DNA of 64,000 bases from assembly GCF_001905445.1 (NCBI RefSeq), contig NZ_LIVQ01000001.1, forward strand, positions 806,001 to 870,000, in the 5' to 3' direction. The translations under genes were made by a program, and so were the position numbers. The stretch comes from Streptomyces sp. CB00455. GTDB lineage: Bacteria; Actinomycetota; Actinomycetes; Streptomycetales; Streptomycetaceae. This document shows, one piece after another, positions 52,907-61,508 of the stretch. The notes below the pieces were generated by a model. It saw only the letters and a program-made list of their open reading frames with translations, searched no databases and was not told the origin of the DNA. Positions within the stretch are counted from its first letter, which is position 1. Each line of letters begins with the position of its first letter.

Positions 52907-53877
52907 GTGACTTCGAAATGACTCGGACCCTCGACGAGCACGCGGCGGAGTCCGCGCTGCGCGCGGACGTGCTGCACGGACTGACGCGGACGCCCAAGGT
53001 GCTGCCGCCGAAGTGGTTCTACGACGCGCGGGGCAGTGAACTCTTCGAGGAGATCACGCGGTTGCCCGAGTACTACCCCACTCGTGCGGAGCGGGAGATC
53101 CTGCTGGAGCGGGCGCAGGAGATCGCGTCGGCGAGCGGGGCCCGGACCTTGGTGGAGCTGGGTTCGGGCTCCTCGGAGAAGACGCGGCACCTGATCGAGG
53201 CGATGCCCGCACTGGACACCTACATCCCGGTGGACGTGAGCGAGAGCGCCCTGGCCGGTGCGGCCGGAAAGCTCCTGGAGGAGCATCCGGGACTGCGCGT
53301 GCACGCGCTGCTGGCGGACTTCACGCGCGCGATGCGGCTGCCGGAGTCTCCGGGGCCGCGGCTGGTGGTGTTCCTGGGGGGCACGATCGGCAACCTGCTG
53401 CCGCCGGAGCGTGCGCAGTTCCTGGCGTCCGTACGGGAGATGCTCTCGCCCGGGGACACGTTGCTGATCGGCACGGACCTGGTGAAGGACGAGGCCGTGC
53501 TGGTGGCGGCCTACGACGACGCCCAGGGGGTGACGGCCGAGTTCAACAAGAACGTGCTGGCCGTGATCGACCGGGAGCTCGGGGCGGACTTCCACACCGC
53601 CGATTTCACTCATGTGGCGGTGTGGAACCGTGAGAGGGAGTGGATCGAGATGCGGCTGCGGGCCCGGTCGGATGCCGTGGTGAAGATCCGCGCGCTGGAT
53701 CTGGTGGTGCCCTTCGCCGCGGGCGAGGAGATCCTGACGGAGGTGTCCGCGAAGTTCCGTCAGGAGGGCGTGCGCAGGGAATTGGCCGCCGCGGGGCTGG
53801 AGCTGACCCAGTGGTGGACGGATGCGGCGGGCCGCTTCGCGCTGTCCTTGTCGGTGGCCGGAAGGGAGGCGGGCTGA
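52903..53877 (+). CDS. egtD: L-histidine N-alpha-methyltransferase EgtD
   Basis: 324 residues from GTG 52903, overlapping the egtC stop by 4 nt (GTGA). It methylates histidine three times with SAM to make hercynine. The SAM motif 'LVELGSGSSEKTRHLI', 'PVDVSESAL', 'FLGGTIGNL' and the substrate region near 'FNKNVLAVIDRELGADF' are as expected. Last gene of the egt operon. Its 3' 118 bp overlap the convergent acyltransferase frame on the other strand. Confidence 0.95.
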   Translation: MSDFEMTRTLDEHAAESALRADVLHGLTRTPKVLPPKWFYDARGSELFEEITRLPEYYPTRAEREILLERAQEIASASGARTLVELGSGSSEKTRHLIEAMPALDTYIPVDVSESALAGAAGKLLEEHPGLRVHALLADFTRAMRLPESPGPRLVVFLGGTIGNLLPPERAQFLASVREMLSPGDTLLIGTDLVKDEAVLVAAYDDAQGVTAEFNKNVLAVIDRELGADFHTADFTHVAVWNREREWIEMRLRARSDAVVKIRALDLVVPFAAGEEILTEVSAKFRQEGVRRELAAAGLELTQWWTDAAGRFALSLSVAGREAG

Positions 53878-54698
53878 GCGGGGATGCCGGGCAGGAGCGA
53901 GTGCGGTGAGCCGGCCGTGACGGCCGTCTGAGCCGCGGTCGCGAGATCCCGCCGGTCCGGGTGGCGGCCCGGCGGGATCCGCGGCAGCAGGGTGACCTCG
54001 GCCCGCACTCCGCGGGCCCGGGCGATGCGCCAGAGGGAGGCGGTCAGCGGGTCGTCGCCGACGAAGGCGGGCGTCCCGGCCGGGGCGCCGTCGGCGTGCA
54101 GGTAGGCGAGTCGTACGGGCTGCACGGGGACCCGCGCGTCCAGGGCCGCCTGGAAGGCGGCCCTGCGGAAGGGCCCCTGGGCGCGTCCGCACCAGGTGGA
54201 GCCCTCAGGGAAGACGGTGACGCGGTCGCCGGCCAGCAGGGCGCGGGTGAGGGCTCCGACGGTGGCGGGCAGGGAGCGGATCCGGTCGCGTTCGATGAAC
54301 AGGGTCCCGGCCCGCGCGGCGAGACGGCCGAGGACGGGCCAGGCCCGGATGTCGCTCTTGGCGAGCATTCGGCAGGGCAGGACGGCGGCGACGAGCGGGA
54401 TGTCCAGCCAGGAGATGTGGTTGGCGACGACGAGGCGGCCGCCGTCCGGGCCGGGGTTTCCGTGCACGGTGATCCGTATGCCGAAGGCCCTTACCAGCGC
54501 GGCCGACCAGGCCCGTACCAGTGCGTGCCGGGGGCGGTCGGGCAGCAGCCGCAGGGGCGGGGAGGCGAGGATGCCGGCCAGGATCAGGGCGACGGCCGCG
54601 GCCAGGCGCACCACGGCGCGCGGGATGCCGGCGATGCTGCCCCGGTGGCCGGCGCAGGCTTCGGGGGTGCAGGGCGAGGTGGGCAGCCAGACGTTCAT
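53760..54698 (-). CDS. 1-acyl-sn-glycerol-3-phosphate acyltransferase-like, OlsA-type
   Basis: 312 residues. Membrane-bound acyltransferase with an N-terminal helix (about 28-48) and the catalytic box 'NHISWLD' (H-x4-D, His94 and Asp99), followed by 'VFPEGSTW' for phosphate or substrate binding. Its start overlaps the stop of the preceding N-acyltransferase gene by 4 nt. The pair resembles OlsB then OlsA, which make ornithine lipids by N- then O-acylation. The last 40-50 residues, encoded antisense to egtD, are low-complexity and probably a read-through tail. Confidence 0.85.
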   Translation of the reverse strand: MNVWLPTSPCTPEACAGHRGSIAGIPRAVVRLAAAVALILAGILASPPLRLLPDRPRHALVRAWSAALVRAFGIRITVHGNPGPDGGRLVVANHISWLDIPLVAAVLPCRMLAKSDIRAWPVLGRLAARAGTLFIERDRIRSLPATVGALTRALLAGDRVTVFPEGSTWCGRAQGPFRRAAFQAALDARVPVQPVRLAYLHADGAPAGTPAFVGDDPLTASLWRIARARGVRAEVTLLPRIPPGRHPDRRDLATAAQTAVTAGSPHSLLPGIPAQPASLPATDKDSAKRPAASVHHWVSSSPAAANSLRTPS

Positions 54699-55510
54699 GC
54701 GGCGGGGGCGAGCGTGAGGAAGTGCTTGAGGTAGCGCGGGTCGGTGCGGCGCAGGGAGAGCAGTACGTACAGGTCGGCGCAGCCGAACGCGGCGTCGAGG
54801 GCGGGTTCTCCGCAGACCCAGGCGCCCAGGCGCAGGTAGCCGCGCAGCAGCGGGGGAAGCCCGGTGCGGGCGGGAAAGGCGATGCCTTCGGGGTTCCAGG
54901 GCAGGTGGGGGCTGACCCGGTACTCCTCGGGGGCGAGGGCGCGGGCGAGCGCCCGCTCGCGGGTGGCGGCGGCCAGGACCCCGCCGTCGGCGAGCGGCAC
55001 CGAGCAGCAGCCCGCGACCCAGTTGTGCCCGGAGCGGTCCATGTACCGGGCGAGGCCGGCCCAGATGAGGCCGATGACGGCGCCGTTGCGGTGATCGGGG
55101 TGGACGCAGGAGCGGCCGGCCTCGACCAGGTCGTTGCGGATGGGGGCGAGGGCGGAGAGGTCGAACTCGCTCTCGGAGTAGAGGCGTCCGGCGACGGCGG
55201 CGCGCTCGGGGGGCAGCAGCCGGTAGGTGCCGACGACCTGTCCGGTCTCCTCGTCGACGACGAGGAGGTGGTCGCAGTACGCGTCGAAGGGATCGGCGTC
55301 GAGACTGGGTTCGGGGCCGTCCAGGCGGGCGCCGAGTTCGCCGGCGAAGACCTCATGGCGCAGCCGCTGGGCGGCGCGCACCTCATCTTCGTCGCGGGCG
55401 AGGCGTACGGCGTAGCGGGGGGCGGGGGCGGGAGCGGTACCCGTGGCGGTGGTGGGAGCGGTACCCGTGGTGGCGGGGAGGGGGGACGGGGACAGGGGTG
55501 CGATGGTCAT
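54695..55510 (-). CDS. GNAT acyltransferase, OlsB-like (ornithine N-acyltransferase)
   Basis: 271 residues from ATG 55510 (AGGAG 5-6 nt upstream). After a Pro/Thr/Ala-rich N-terminus of about 35 residues, 'YAVRLARDEDEVRAAQRLRHEVF' begins the core in the style of OlsB/hemolysin-like GNAT enzymes; 'DPFDAYCDHLLVVDE' and 'GRSCVHPDHRNGAVIGLIW' carry the family acid and acyl-ACP-binding His. It would transfer a 3-hydroxy fatty acid from ACP to ornithine's amine. Coupled to the OlsA-like gene (ATGA overlap). Confidence in the lipid product is moderate. Confidence 0.8.
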   Translation of the reverse strand: MTIAPLSPSPLPATTGTAPTTATGTAPAPAPRYAVRLARDEDEVRAAQRLRHEVFAGELGARLDGPEPSLDADPFDAYCDHLLVVDEETGQVVGTYRLLPPERAAVAGRLYSESEFDLSALAPIRNDLVEAGRSCVHPDHRNGAVIGLIWAGLARYMDRSGHNWVAGCCSVPLADGGVLAAATRERALARALAPEEYRVSPHLPWNPEGIAFPARTGLPPLLRGYLRLGAWVCGEPALDAAFGCADLYVLLSLRRTDPRYLKHFLTLAPAA

Positions 55511-55678
55511 GGCGGCTCCTGATCCGGGCACGGGAGCCAGTCCCGCAGGCGTGCGGCCTGGCTCCTTTACTTCTTCCGTGACCGGCTGGATTCGACATGA
55601 CCGCGCAGCGGCCCGCGGATGTGGGGACGCTGAACTCGGCGGTGGGGGGCGGGCGGGGCGGGCGGCCGCCCGCTGCGG

Positions 55679-56941
55679 TCAGGGACCGGAGTTGAGCACC
55701 CTGCTGATGGTGTCGGAGGCCGCCCTGGCCGCCTGCCTGGGGTCCTGGCCGGTGAGGACGGCCGTCATGAAGGGCTTGATGGGGTTCTTGGCCTCGACTT
55801 CGGCCCAGTGGGCCGACTTGGGGGTGGCCCGGCCCTGGGCTGCGCCGACGGCCATGGTGGCGGCGCCCTCGTTGCCCTCGACCACGTGCGCGAGCGTGGT
55901 CTTGTTCGGTACGTAGCTCATCGTGCGGGCCAGTTCGGTCTGCCACTTCTCGCTGACGAGCGCGGTGATCACCTCGACGGCGTGCTTCCGCTGCCCGGTC
56001 TTCTCCGGGATGATCAGGTCGGAGCCGCCGGTGAAGACGGCGCCGGGCCTGTCGGAGGTCTTGCCGGGGATCGGGAAGTAGCCGAGCTTGCCCTTCAGCG
56101 CGGGGTTGGCCGCCTCGATCTCGGCCGCCTGGCCGGGCGGGGCGATGATCTGGGCCACCTCGCCGCGGGCGAAGACCCCCGACTGCGGGGGCGTCTCCTC
56201 GTCGGCGTCCTTGGGGCCGTCGCCGAGGGCCTGGAGCTGCTTGTAGAAGTCCATGCCGGCGAGGGCCTTCTCGTCGTCCAGGGTGCCGGTCCACTCGCCG
56301 CTGTTCTCGACGGCGAGTTCGCCGCCCTCGTCCCATATGAAGCCGGACAGGACGTACCAGTTCTGACCCGCGAGGTAGATGCCCTGCTGGTCGCCCTTGT
56401 CGAGCTTCTGGGTCGCCTGGATCCACTCGGCGCGGGTCCTGGGCGTGGTCTTGATCCCCGCGTTGGCGAAGAGGTCCTTGTTGTAGATCACCACGCGGTT
56501 CGCCGCGTACCAGGGGACGCCGTACTGGGCGCCGTTGATGCTTCCGGGGTCGGACAGGCCCCTGAGCCAGTCCTTGCTGCCCCATTCGCGCAGGCCGTCG
56601 AGGGTGAGCTCGGAGATGCCGCCGGTCTCGATGTACTGGGCGACCTGGGTGTTGCCGACCTCGATGACGTCGGCGCCCTCCGGGCTCCTGCCCTCCAGCA
56701 CGGCGTTGACCTTGTCGCCGATGCCGCTCCACTCCTGGATCCGGACGTCCAGGTCGACACCGGGGTGCTCCTTCTCGAAGGAGGCGGTGAACTTGCCGGT
56801 GAAGTCCTCGGACGCGCTGCCCTTCATCAGCCAGAGGGTCACCTTCTGCGACCCCCCGGCCTGACCGTCCGACTGGCCGCAGCCCGTCAGGGCGGCCGCG
56901 GCCACGAGCGCGGTGCACAGGACTGGGAAGCGCATCTTCAC
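55679..56941 (-). CDS. Sugar-binding lipoprotein of an ABC importer, orphan
   Basis: 420 residues from GTG 56941 (AAGGTG 6 nt upstream). Lipoprotein signal with lipobox 'ALTGC' near residue 22. Family 1 extracellular solute-binding protein: 'VTLWLMKGSASEDF', 'DVIEVGNTQVAQYIETGG' and 'GVFARGEVAQIIAPPG' fit the maltose/GlcNAc-like group. No permease or ATPase gene is adjacent. A 16-bp DasR-like palindrome lies 40 bp upstream, between starts of this gene and dodecin, suggesting amino-sugar (GlcNAc or chito-oligosaccharide) related regulation. Sugar not proven. Confidence 0.88.
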   Translation of the reverse strand: MKMRFPVLCTALVAAAALTGCGQSDGQAGGSQKVTLWLMKGSASEDFTGKFTASFEKEHPGVDLDVRIQEWSGIGDKVNAVLEGRSPEGADVIEVGNTQVAQYIETGGISELTLDGLREWGSKDWLRGLSDPGSINGAQYGVPWYAANRVVIYNKDLFANAGIKTTPRTRAEWIQATQKLDKGDQQGIYLAGQNWYVLSGFIWDEGGELAVENSGEWTGTLDDEKALAGMDFYKQLQALGDGPKDADEETPPQSGVFARGEVAQIIAPPGQAAEIEAANPALKGKLGYFPIPGKTSDRPGAVFTGGSDLIIPEKTGQRKHAVEVITALVSEKWQTELARTMSYVPNKTTLAHVVEGNEGAATMAVGAAQGRATPKSAHWAEVEAKNPIKPFMTAVLTGQDPRQAARAASDTISRVLNSGP

Positions 56942-56980
56942 GGAGGTCACCTTCTGGGAACGGGACTCGGATGGCTTGAA

Positions 56981-56996
56981 ATTGGCATAGACCAAT
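56981..56996. promoter_or_regulatory. DasR-like operator (dre) upstream of the sugar-binding protein gene
   Basis: On the minus strand ATTGGTCTATGCCAAT matches 12 of 16 positions of the DasR consensus A(G/C)TGGTCTAGACCA(G/C)T and is itself nearly symmetric. It overlaps the space downstream of a TTGACC box (57002-57007 on the minus strand), a good -35 candidate, so binding would repress. DasR is the GntR-type GlcNAc-responsive regulator of Streptomyces. Confidence 0.55.
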
Positions 56997-57107
56997 GGGT
57001 AGGTCAAGGGTTTTGGGTACGGGAGTGTTCGCGCAAAGTTCGCGCGGTCGGACTTACTGGGGCACCGTGGAAAAAGGCAAAAGCCACCCACTTGTCGGGA
57101 GACCCCC

Positions 57108-57323
57108 ATGTCCAACCACACGTACCGGGTGACGGAAATCGTCGGCACCTCCACCGACGGCATCGATCAGGCCATCCGCAACGGGCTCGCCCGGGCGGGC
57201 CAGACCGTGCGCAACCTCGACTGGTTCGAGGTCGTCCAGGTGCGCGGACACATCGAGAACGGCGAGGTCGCCCACTACCAGGTCGGGCTCAAGGTCGGTT
57301 TCCGCCTCGACGGCGAGGAATAG
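57108..57323 (+). CDS. Dodecin family flavin-storage protein
   Basis: 71 residues with GGGAGA upstream. Dodecins form hollow dodecamers that bind flavins. Family pattern: 'YRVTEIVGTSTDGIDQAI' start, 'NLDWFEVVQVRGHI' holding the flavin-stacking Trp, and a C-terminal strand ending 'GLKVGFRLD'. Normal length. Divergent from the sugar-binding lipoprotein gene. It probably buffers free flavin and protects against its photochemistry. Confidence 0.93.
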   Translation: MSNHTYRVTEIVGTSTDGIDQAIRNGLARAGQTVRNLDWFEVVQVRGHIENGEVAHYQVGLKVGFRLDGEE

Positions 57324-57402
57324 ACCTGGGGTCCGAGCGGCGCGCGGCCGGCCCGGTGGGCGGCGCGGCGGCCGGCCGGGTGCGGCCTCCGGCCGGCTGG
57401 GT

Positions 57403-57444
57403 GTCCGGGGTCCGGGGTCCGGCGTCCGGCGTCCGGCGTCCGGC
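57403..57444. repeat. Six tandem 7-bp repeats (GTCCGGG/C)
   Basis: Two GTCCGGG followed by four GTCCGGC, exactly head to tail, in the 135-bp gap between the dodecin stop and the convergent HAD gene stop. Similar in spirit to the CCGGT repeat at 25383. Confidence 0.75.
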
Positions 57445-57458
57445 GGCGCCCGAACGGC

Positions 57459-57950
57459 TCAGGTGCGTCCCTCGTCCTCCTGCGCGCTCTTCAGTTCCGG
57501 CGCGTCCGCGGCCCAGTCGGCCAGTACGGCGTGGAAGCCCGCGGCGCGGACCGCCTGGTGCACGAGCTCGTCGTCGTCCACGACCATGCGCACGTCCCGG
57601 CCCCGGGCGATCCGCTTCAGCACCTCCAGCTTGGTCGTCCGGGCCGGCCTGCGGTCCTGGTTCCCGCGCATCCACACCCGCCCCTCGGGCAGGCCGTGCC
57701 GTACCAGCCACTCCTCCGTGTCCGCCCGGCACCGCTCCGGACGCCCGGTCAGGTACACCACTTCGCAGTCCGCCGCGCTCTCCACCGCCAGTGCCACCCC
57801 TCGCCCGATCGGCGGATCGGCCGGAGCCGCGCCGAAGAAGCCGTTCCAGTCGCGGGGGCGGCGCTCCAGGAAGTGCTGGCGGTGAGCCGTGTCCGCCAGG
57901 GTGTTGTCGATGTCGAAGACTGCCAGCGGCCGGCGCGGGTTCTCACTCAT
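57459..57950 (-). CDS. HAD family phosphatase, polynucleotide-kinase 3'-phosphatase-like
   Basis: 163 residues. HAD motif I 'FDIDNTLAD' gives the nucleophile Asp13 and Asp15; motif II Thr lies in 'YLTGRPE'; motif III/IV acids are in 'VVDDDELV'. The 'R-x-x-D-W-N-x-F' insert after motif I is typical of the phosphatase half of phage-type polynucleotide kinases. It removes phosphate from a small or nucleic acid substrate. No kinase half and no ligase gene adjoin, so a role in RNA or DNA repair is unproven. Confidence 0.85.
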   Translation of the reverse strand: MSENPRRPLAVFDIDNTLADTAHRQHFLERRPRDWNGFFGAAPADPPIGRGVALAVESAADCEVVYLTGRPERCRADTEEWLVRHGLPEGRVWMRGNQDRRPARTTKLEVLKRIARGRDVRMVVDDDELVHQAVRAAGFHAVLADWAADAPELKSAQEDEGRT

Positions 57951-58053
57951 CCCGCAACCCTAGGGGGTGGCAAGTCGGTCGGGCCGGGGGCCCGTGGCGC
58001 GGTGGGGCCCGCCGGCGCGGGAATCCCCACGGCCCGTCGGCGTTGACACCTGT

Positions 58054-59043
58054 GTGATCCGAAAACTCTCCGTCCTCGACCGGTCCCGCACCCGCGAGGG
58101 CCACCCGGCCGCCGAGTCCCTGCGCGACACCGTGGAGCTCGCCCGTACGGCCGAAGGGCTCGGCTACCACCGCTTCTGGGTGTCGGAACACCACAGCGTG
58201 CCCGGAGTCGCCGGTTCGGCGCCGACCGTGCTGGCCGCCGCCGTCGCCGGAGCCACCCGGCGCATCCGCGTGGGTACGGGCGGGGTCATGCTGCCCAACC
58301 ACCAGCCGCTCGTCGTCGCCGAGCAGTTCGGCGTCCTGGAGGCGCTGTTCCCCGGTCGGATCGACATGGGGCTCGGCCGTTCGGTCGGCTTCACCGACGG
58401 CATCCGGCGGGCCCTGGGGCGCGGCACCGGTGACGCCGACCGCTTCGAGGAGCAGCTGAGCGAGCTGCTGGGCTGGCTCGACGGCAGCCAGCGCGCCCAT
58501 CCCGAGGTCCATGCCCGCCCGGCGGAAGGGCTGCGCATCCCGCCCTACGTGCTGGCCGTCGGCGAAGGCGCCGGGATCGCCGCCCGCGCCGGGCTGCCGG
58601 TGGTCGTGGGTGACCTGCGCAGCCGCGGCCGCGTCACGCAGGTCATCGAGCGCTATCGCGAGGAGTTCCGCCCCTCCGCTTGGGGCGCGGAGCCCTACGT
58701 GGTGGTGTCGGGGACGGTGGCGGTGGCCGCCACCGCGGCGGACGCCCGTCGGATCCTGGTGCCGGAGGCGTGGTCCCTCGCCTACTCCCGCACCCGGGGC
58801 AGTTTCCCTCCGCTGCGTCCGGCCGAGGAGATCGAGGCCCTGGAGATGACCCCGAAGGAGCGCGAGCTCTACGAAGGGGCCCTGTCCGGGCACCTCCACG
58901 GCACCGAGGAGCAGGTGGCGGCCGGGCTGTCCGAGGTCGCCGCCCTGACGGGGGCGGACGAGCTGCTCGTCACCACCTCCACCCACGACCGTGCGGCACT
59001 GCTGGACTCCTACCGCAGGCTGGCCCGGATCGCGGGCCTCTAA
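58054..59043 (+). CDS. LLM-class flavin-dependent oxidoreductase (MsnO8-like)
   Basis: 329 residues from GTG 58054, chosen because the family begins with 'LSVLDRSRTREGHP' right after it; no ribosome-binding site is evident, so the transcript may be leaderless. It has the TIM-barrel of bacterial luciferase-like monooxygenases: 'YHRFWVSEHHSVPGVAGSAP', cut to its core 'FWVSEHH', then 'RIRVGTGGVMLPNH' and 'PGRIDMGLGRS'. It uses FMNH2 or F420H2 with O2; substrate unknown. Ten bases later the UvrA-like gene begins. Confidence 0.88.
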   Translation: MIRKLSVLDRSRTREGHPAAESLRDTVELARTAEGLGYHRFWVSEHHSVPGVAGSAPTVLAAAVAGATRRIRVGTGGVMLPNHQPLVVAEQFGVLEALFPGRIDMGLGRSVGFTDGIRRALGRGTGDADRFEEQLSELLGWLDGSQRAHPEVHARPAEGLRIPPYVLAVGEGAGIAARAGLPVVVGDLRSRGRVTQVIERYREEFRPSAWGAEPYVVVSGTVAVAATAADARRILVPEAWSLAYSRTRGSFPPLRPAEEIEALEMTPKERELYEGALSGHLHGTEEQVAAGLSEVAALTGADELLVTTSTHDRAALLDSYRRLARIAGL

Positions 59044-59053
59044 ACTGGGACGA

Positions 59054-61501
59054 ATGCACCAGTCCGCCGATCCTCATGCCGCCCGTCATTCCCAGGTACG
59101 CGTTCGGGGGGCCCGCGAGCACAACCTGCGCGGTGTCGACGTGGACATCCCGCGCGACGCGCTGACCGTCTTCACCGGGGTCTCCGGCTCGGGGAAGAGC
59201 TCGCTGGCCTTCGGCACGATCTATGCCGAGGCCCAGCGCCGGTACTTCGAGTCCGTGGCCCCGTACGCCCGCCGGCTCATCCACCAGATCGGCGCTCCGA
59301 AGGTGGACTCCATCACGGGTCTGCCCCCCGCCGTCTCGCTGGAGCAGCGCCGCTCCTCGCCCGGCTCCCGGTCCTCCGTCGGGACGGTGACCCTGCTGTC
59401 CAACTCCCTGCGGATGCTGTACTCCCGGGCCGGCACCTACCCGCCCGGCGCCGGCCGGCTCGACTCGGACGCCTTCTCCCCCAACACGGCGGCCGGCGCC
59501 TGCCCCTCGTGCCACGGCCTCGGACGGATCCACCGCACCAGCGAGGAACTGCTGGTGCCCGATCCGGAACTGTCGATCCGCCAGGGCGCGATCGCCGCCT
59601 GGCCGGGCGCCTGGCAGGGCAAGAACCTGCGGGACGTCCTGGAGGCACTCGGACACGACGTGGACCGGCCCTGGCGTGAGCTGCCGGCGAAGGAGCGGGA
59701 GTGGATCCTGTTCACCGAGGAGCAGCCGGTGGTCACCGTGCACCCGGTGCGGGACGCCGACCGGATCCAACGGCCCTACCAGGGCACGTACATGAGCGCC
59801 CACCGGTACGTGATGCGGACCTTCGCCGACAGCAAGAGCGCCACGCTGCGAGCCCGGGCGGAGGGCTTCCTCACCGACTCCCCCTGCCCGGTGTGCGCGG
59901 GGAGACGGCTGCGGCCGGAGGCCCTGGCCGTGACGTTCGCGGGCCACGGCATCGCCGACCTGGCGGGCATGGCACTGACCGAACTGGACCGCGTGCTGGC
60001 CGACGCGGTCACGGGAGCGACGACGACGGCAGCGGCAGATGCAGATGCAGATGCAGCGGCGACCGCAGCGAGCGGGGAGGCGGCCCGGGTGCTCGCGGAG
60101 GACCTGCGCTCGCGCATCGGGCCCGTCGTCGAGCTCGGGCTGGGCTATCTGAGTCTGGACCGCGCGGCGCCGACGCTGTCGGCGGGCGAGCTCCAGCGGC
60201 TGCGCCTCGCCACGCAGCTGCGGTCGGGACTGTTCGGGGTGGTGTACGTCCTGGACGAGCCGTCGGCGGGGCTGCACCCGGCCGACACCGAAGCGCTGCT
60301 CGGCGTACTGGACCGGCTGAAGGAGGCCGGGAACACGGTGTTCGTCGTGGAACACGACATGGCGGTGGTGCGACACGCGGACTGGCTGGTGGACGTGGGG
60401 CCGCTGGCCGGGGAACACGGCGGCAGGGTGCTCTACAGCGGGCCGCCGGAGGCCCTGGCGGGGGTGGAGGAGTCGGCGACGGGCACGTACCTGTTCGGCG
60501 CGCCCGAGCCGGCGCGGTCCCGCCCGGTGCGGGCCGCGACCGGGTCCGTCCGGGTGAGCGGGGCCGGCCTGCACAACCTGCGCGACGTCGAGGCCGAATT
60601 TCCGCTCGGGGTGTTCACCGCCGTGACCGGCGTCTCGGGCTCGGGCAAGTCCACGCTGGTCGGGCAGGTGCTGGCCCGGGAGGTCACAGAACGGATGGCG
60701 GAGCCGGACTTCCCGGTCCGGCGGCTGGTGGAGGTCGACCAGAAGCCGATCGGCCGCACCCCGCGGTCCAATCTGGCCACCTACACCGGGCTGTTCGACG
60801 TGGTGCGCCGGCTGTTCACGGCGGCGCCGCAAGCACGGGCGCGCGGATGGAAGGCGGGCCGCTTCTCCTTCAACGTGCCGGGCGGCCGGTGCGAGACGTG
60901 CCAGGGCGAGGGCTTCGTCTCGGTCGAGCTGCTGTTCCTGCCCAGTACGTACTCCCCCTGCCCGCAGTGCCGGGGCGCGCGGTACAACGCCGAGACCCTG
61001 GAGGTCCGGTACGCGGGACTGAACATCGCGGAGGTGTTGGCGCTGACGGTGGAGTCGGCCGCCGGTTTCTTCGCGCAGGTGCCGGCGGCGGCGCGCAGCC
61101 TGCGGGCCTTGCAGGAGATCGGGCTGGGCTACCTGCGGCTGGGGCAGCCGGCCACCGAGCTGTCGGGCGGCGAGGCGCAGCGGATCAAGCTGGCCACCGA
61201 ATTGCAGCGGATGCGCCGGGACCACACCCTGTACGTGCTGGACGAGCCGACGACGGGGCTGCACCCGGCCGATGTGCGCGTGCTGGTGCGGCAGTTGCAG
61301 GGGCTGGTGGAGGCCGGGCACTCGGTGGTGGTCGTGGAGCACGACATGGCGGTGGTGGCGGACGCCGACTGGGTCGTCGACCTGGGACCGGGCGGTGGCA
61401 CGGAGGGCGGCCGGATCGTGGCTGCGGGCACCCCGGCCGAGGTGGCGGCGGCGGGCACGGGACGCACGGCGGTCTATCTGGCGCGGGCGCTGGCGGTTTA
61501 G
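59054..61501 (+). CDS. UvrA2-type ATPase (short UvrA, excinuclease/drug-resistance class)
   Basis: 815 residues from ATG 59054. Two ABC ATPase units: Walker A 'GVSGSGKSS' at 42-50 and again 'GVSGSGKST' in the second half; signature '[12 protein letters not shown]' and '[12 protein letters not shown]'. Zinc-hook Cys pairs are in 'CPSCHG', 'CPVCAG', 'CETCQG' and 'CPQCRG'. About 130 residues shorter than UvrA, it lacks the UvrB-binding region, as in UvrA2/DrrC proteins linked to DNA damage or DNA-binding drug tolerance. A short Ala/Asp stretch ('[13 protein letters not shown]') comes from a GCAGAT repeat near 60035-60060. Confidence 0.9.
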   Translation: MHQSADPHAARHSQVRVRGAREHNLRGVDVDIPRDALTVFTGVSGSGKSSLAFGTIYAEAQRRYFESVAPYARRLIHQIGAPKVDSITGLPPAVSLEQRRSSPGSRSSVGTVTLLSNSLRMLYSRAGTYPPGAGRLDSDAFSPNTAAGACPSCHGLGRIHRTSEELLVPDPELSIRQGAIAAWPGAWQGKNLRDVLEALGHDVDRPWRELPAKEREWILFTEEQPVVTVHPVRDADRIQRPYQGTYMSAHRYVMRTFADSKSATLRARAEGFLTDSPCPVCAGRRLRPEALAVTFAGHGIADLAGMALTELDRVLADAVTGATTTAAADADADAAATAASGEAARVLAEDLRSRIGPVVELGLGYLSLDRAAPTLSAGELQRLRLATQLRSGLFGVVYVLDEPSAGLHPADTEALLGVLDRLKEAGNTVFVVEHDMAVVRHADWLVDVGPLAGEHGGRVLYSGPPEALAGVEESATGTYLFGAPEPARSRPVRAATGSVRVSGAGLHNLRDVEAEFPLGVFTAVTGVSGSGKSTLVGQVLAREVTERMAEPDFPVRRLVEVDQKPIGRTPRSNLATYTGLFDVVRRLFTAAPQARARGWKAGRFSFNVPGGRCETCQGEGFVSVELLFLPSTYSPCPQCRGARYNAETLEVRYAGLNIAEVLALTVESAAGFFAQVPAAARSLRALQEIGLGYLRLGQPATELSGGEAQRIKLATELQRMRRDHTLYVLDEPTTGLHPADVRVLVRQLQGLVEAGHSVVVVEHDMAVVADADWVVDLGPGGGTEGGRIVAAGTPAEVAAAGTGRTAVYLARALAV

Positions 61502-61508
61502 GCGCAGT

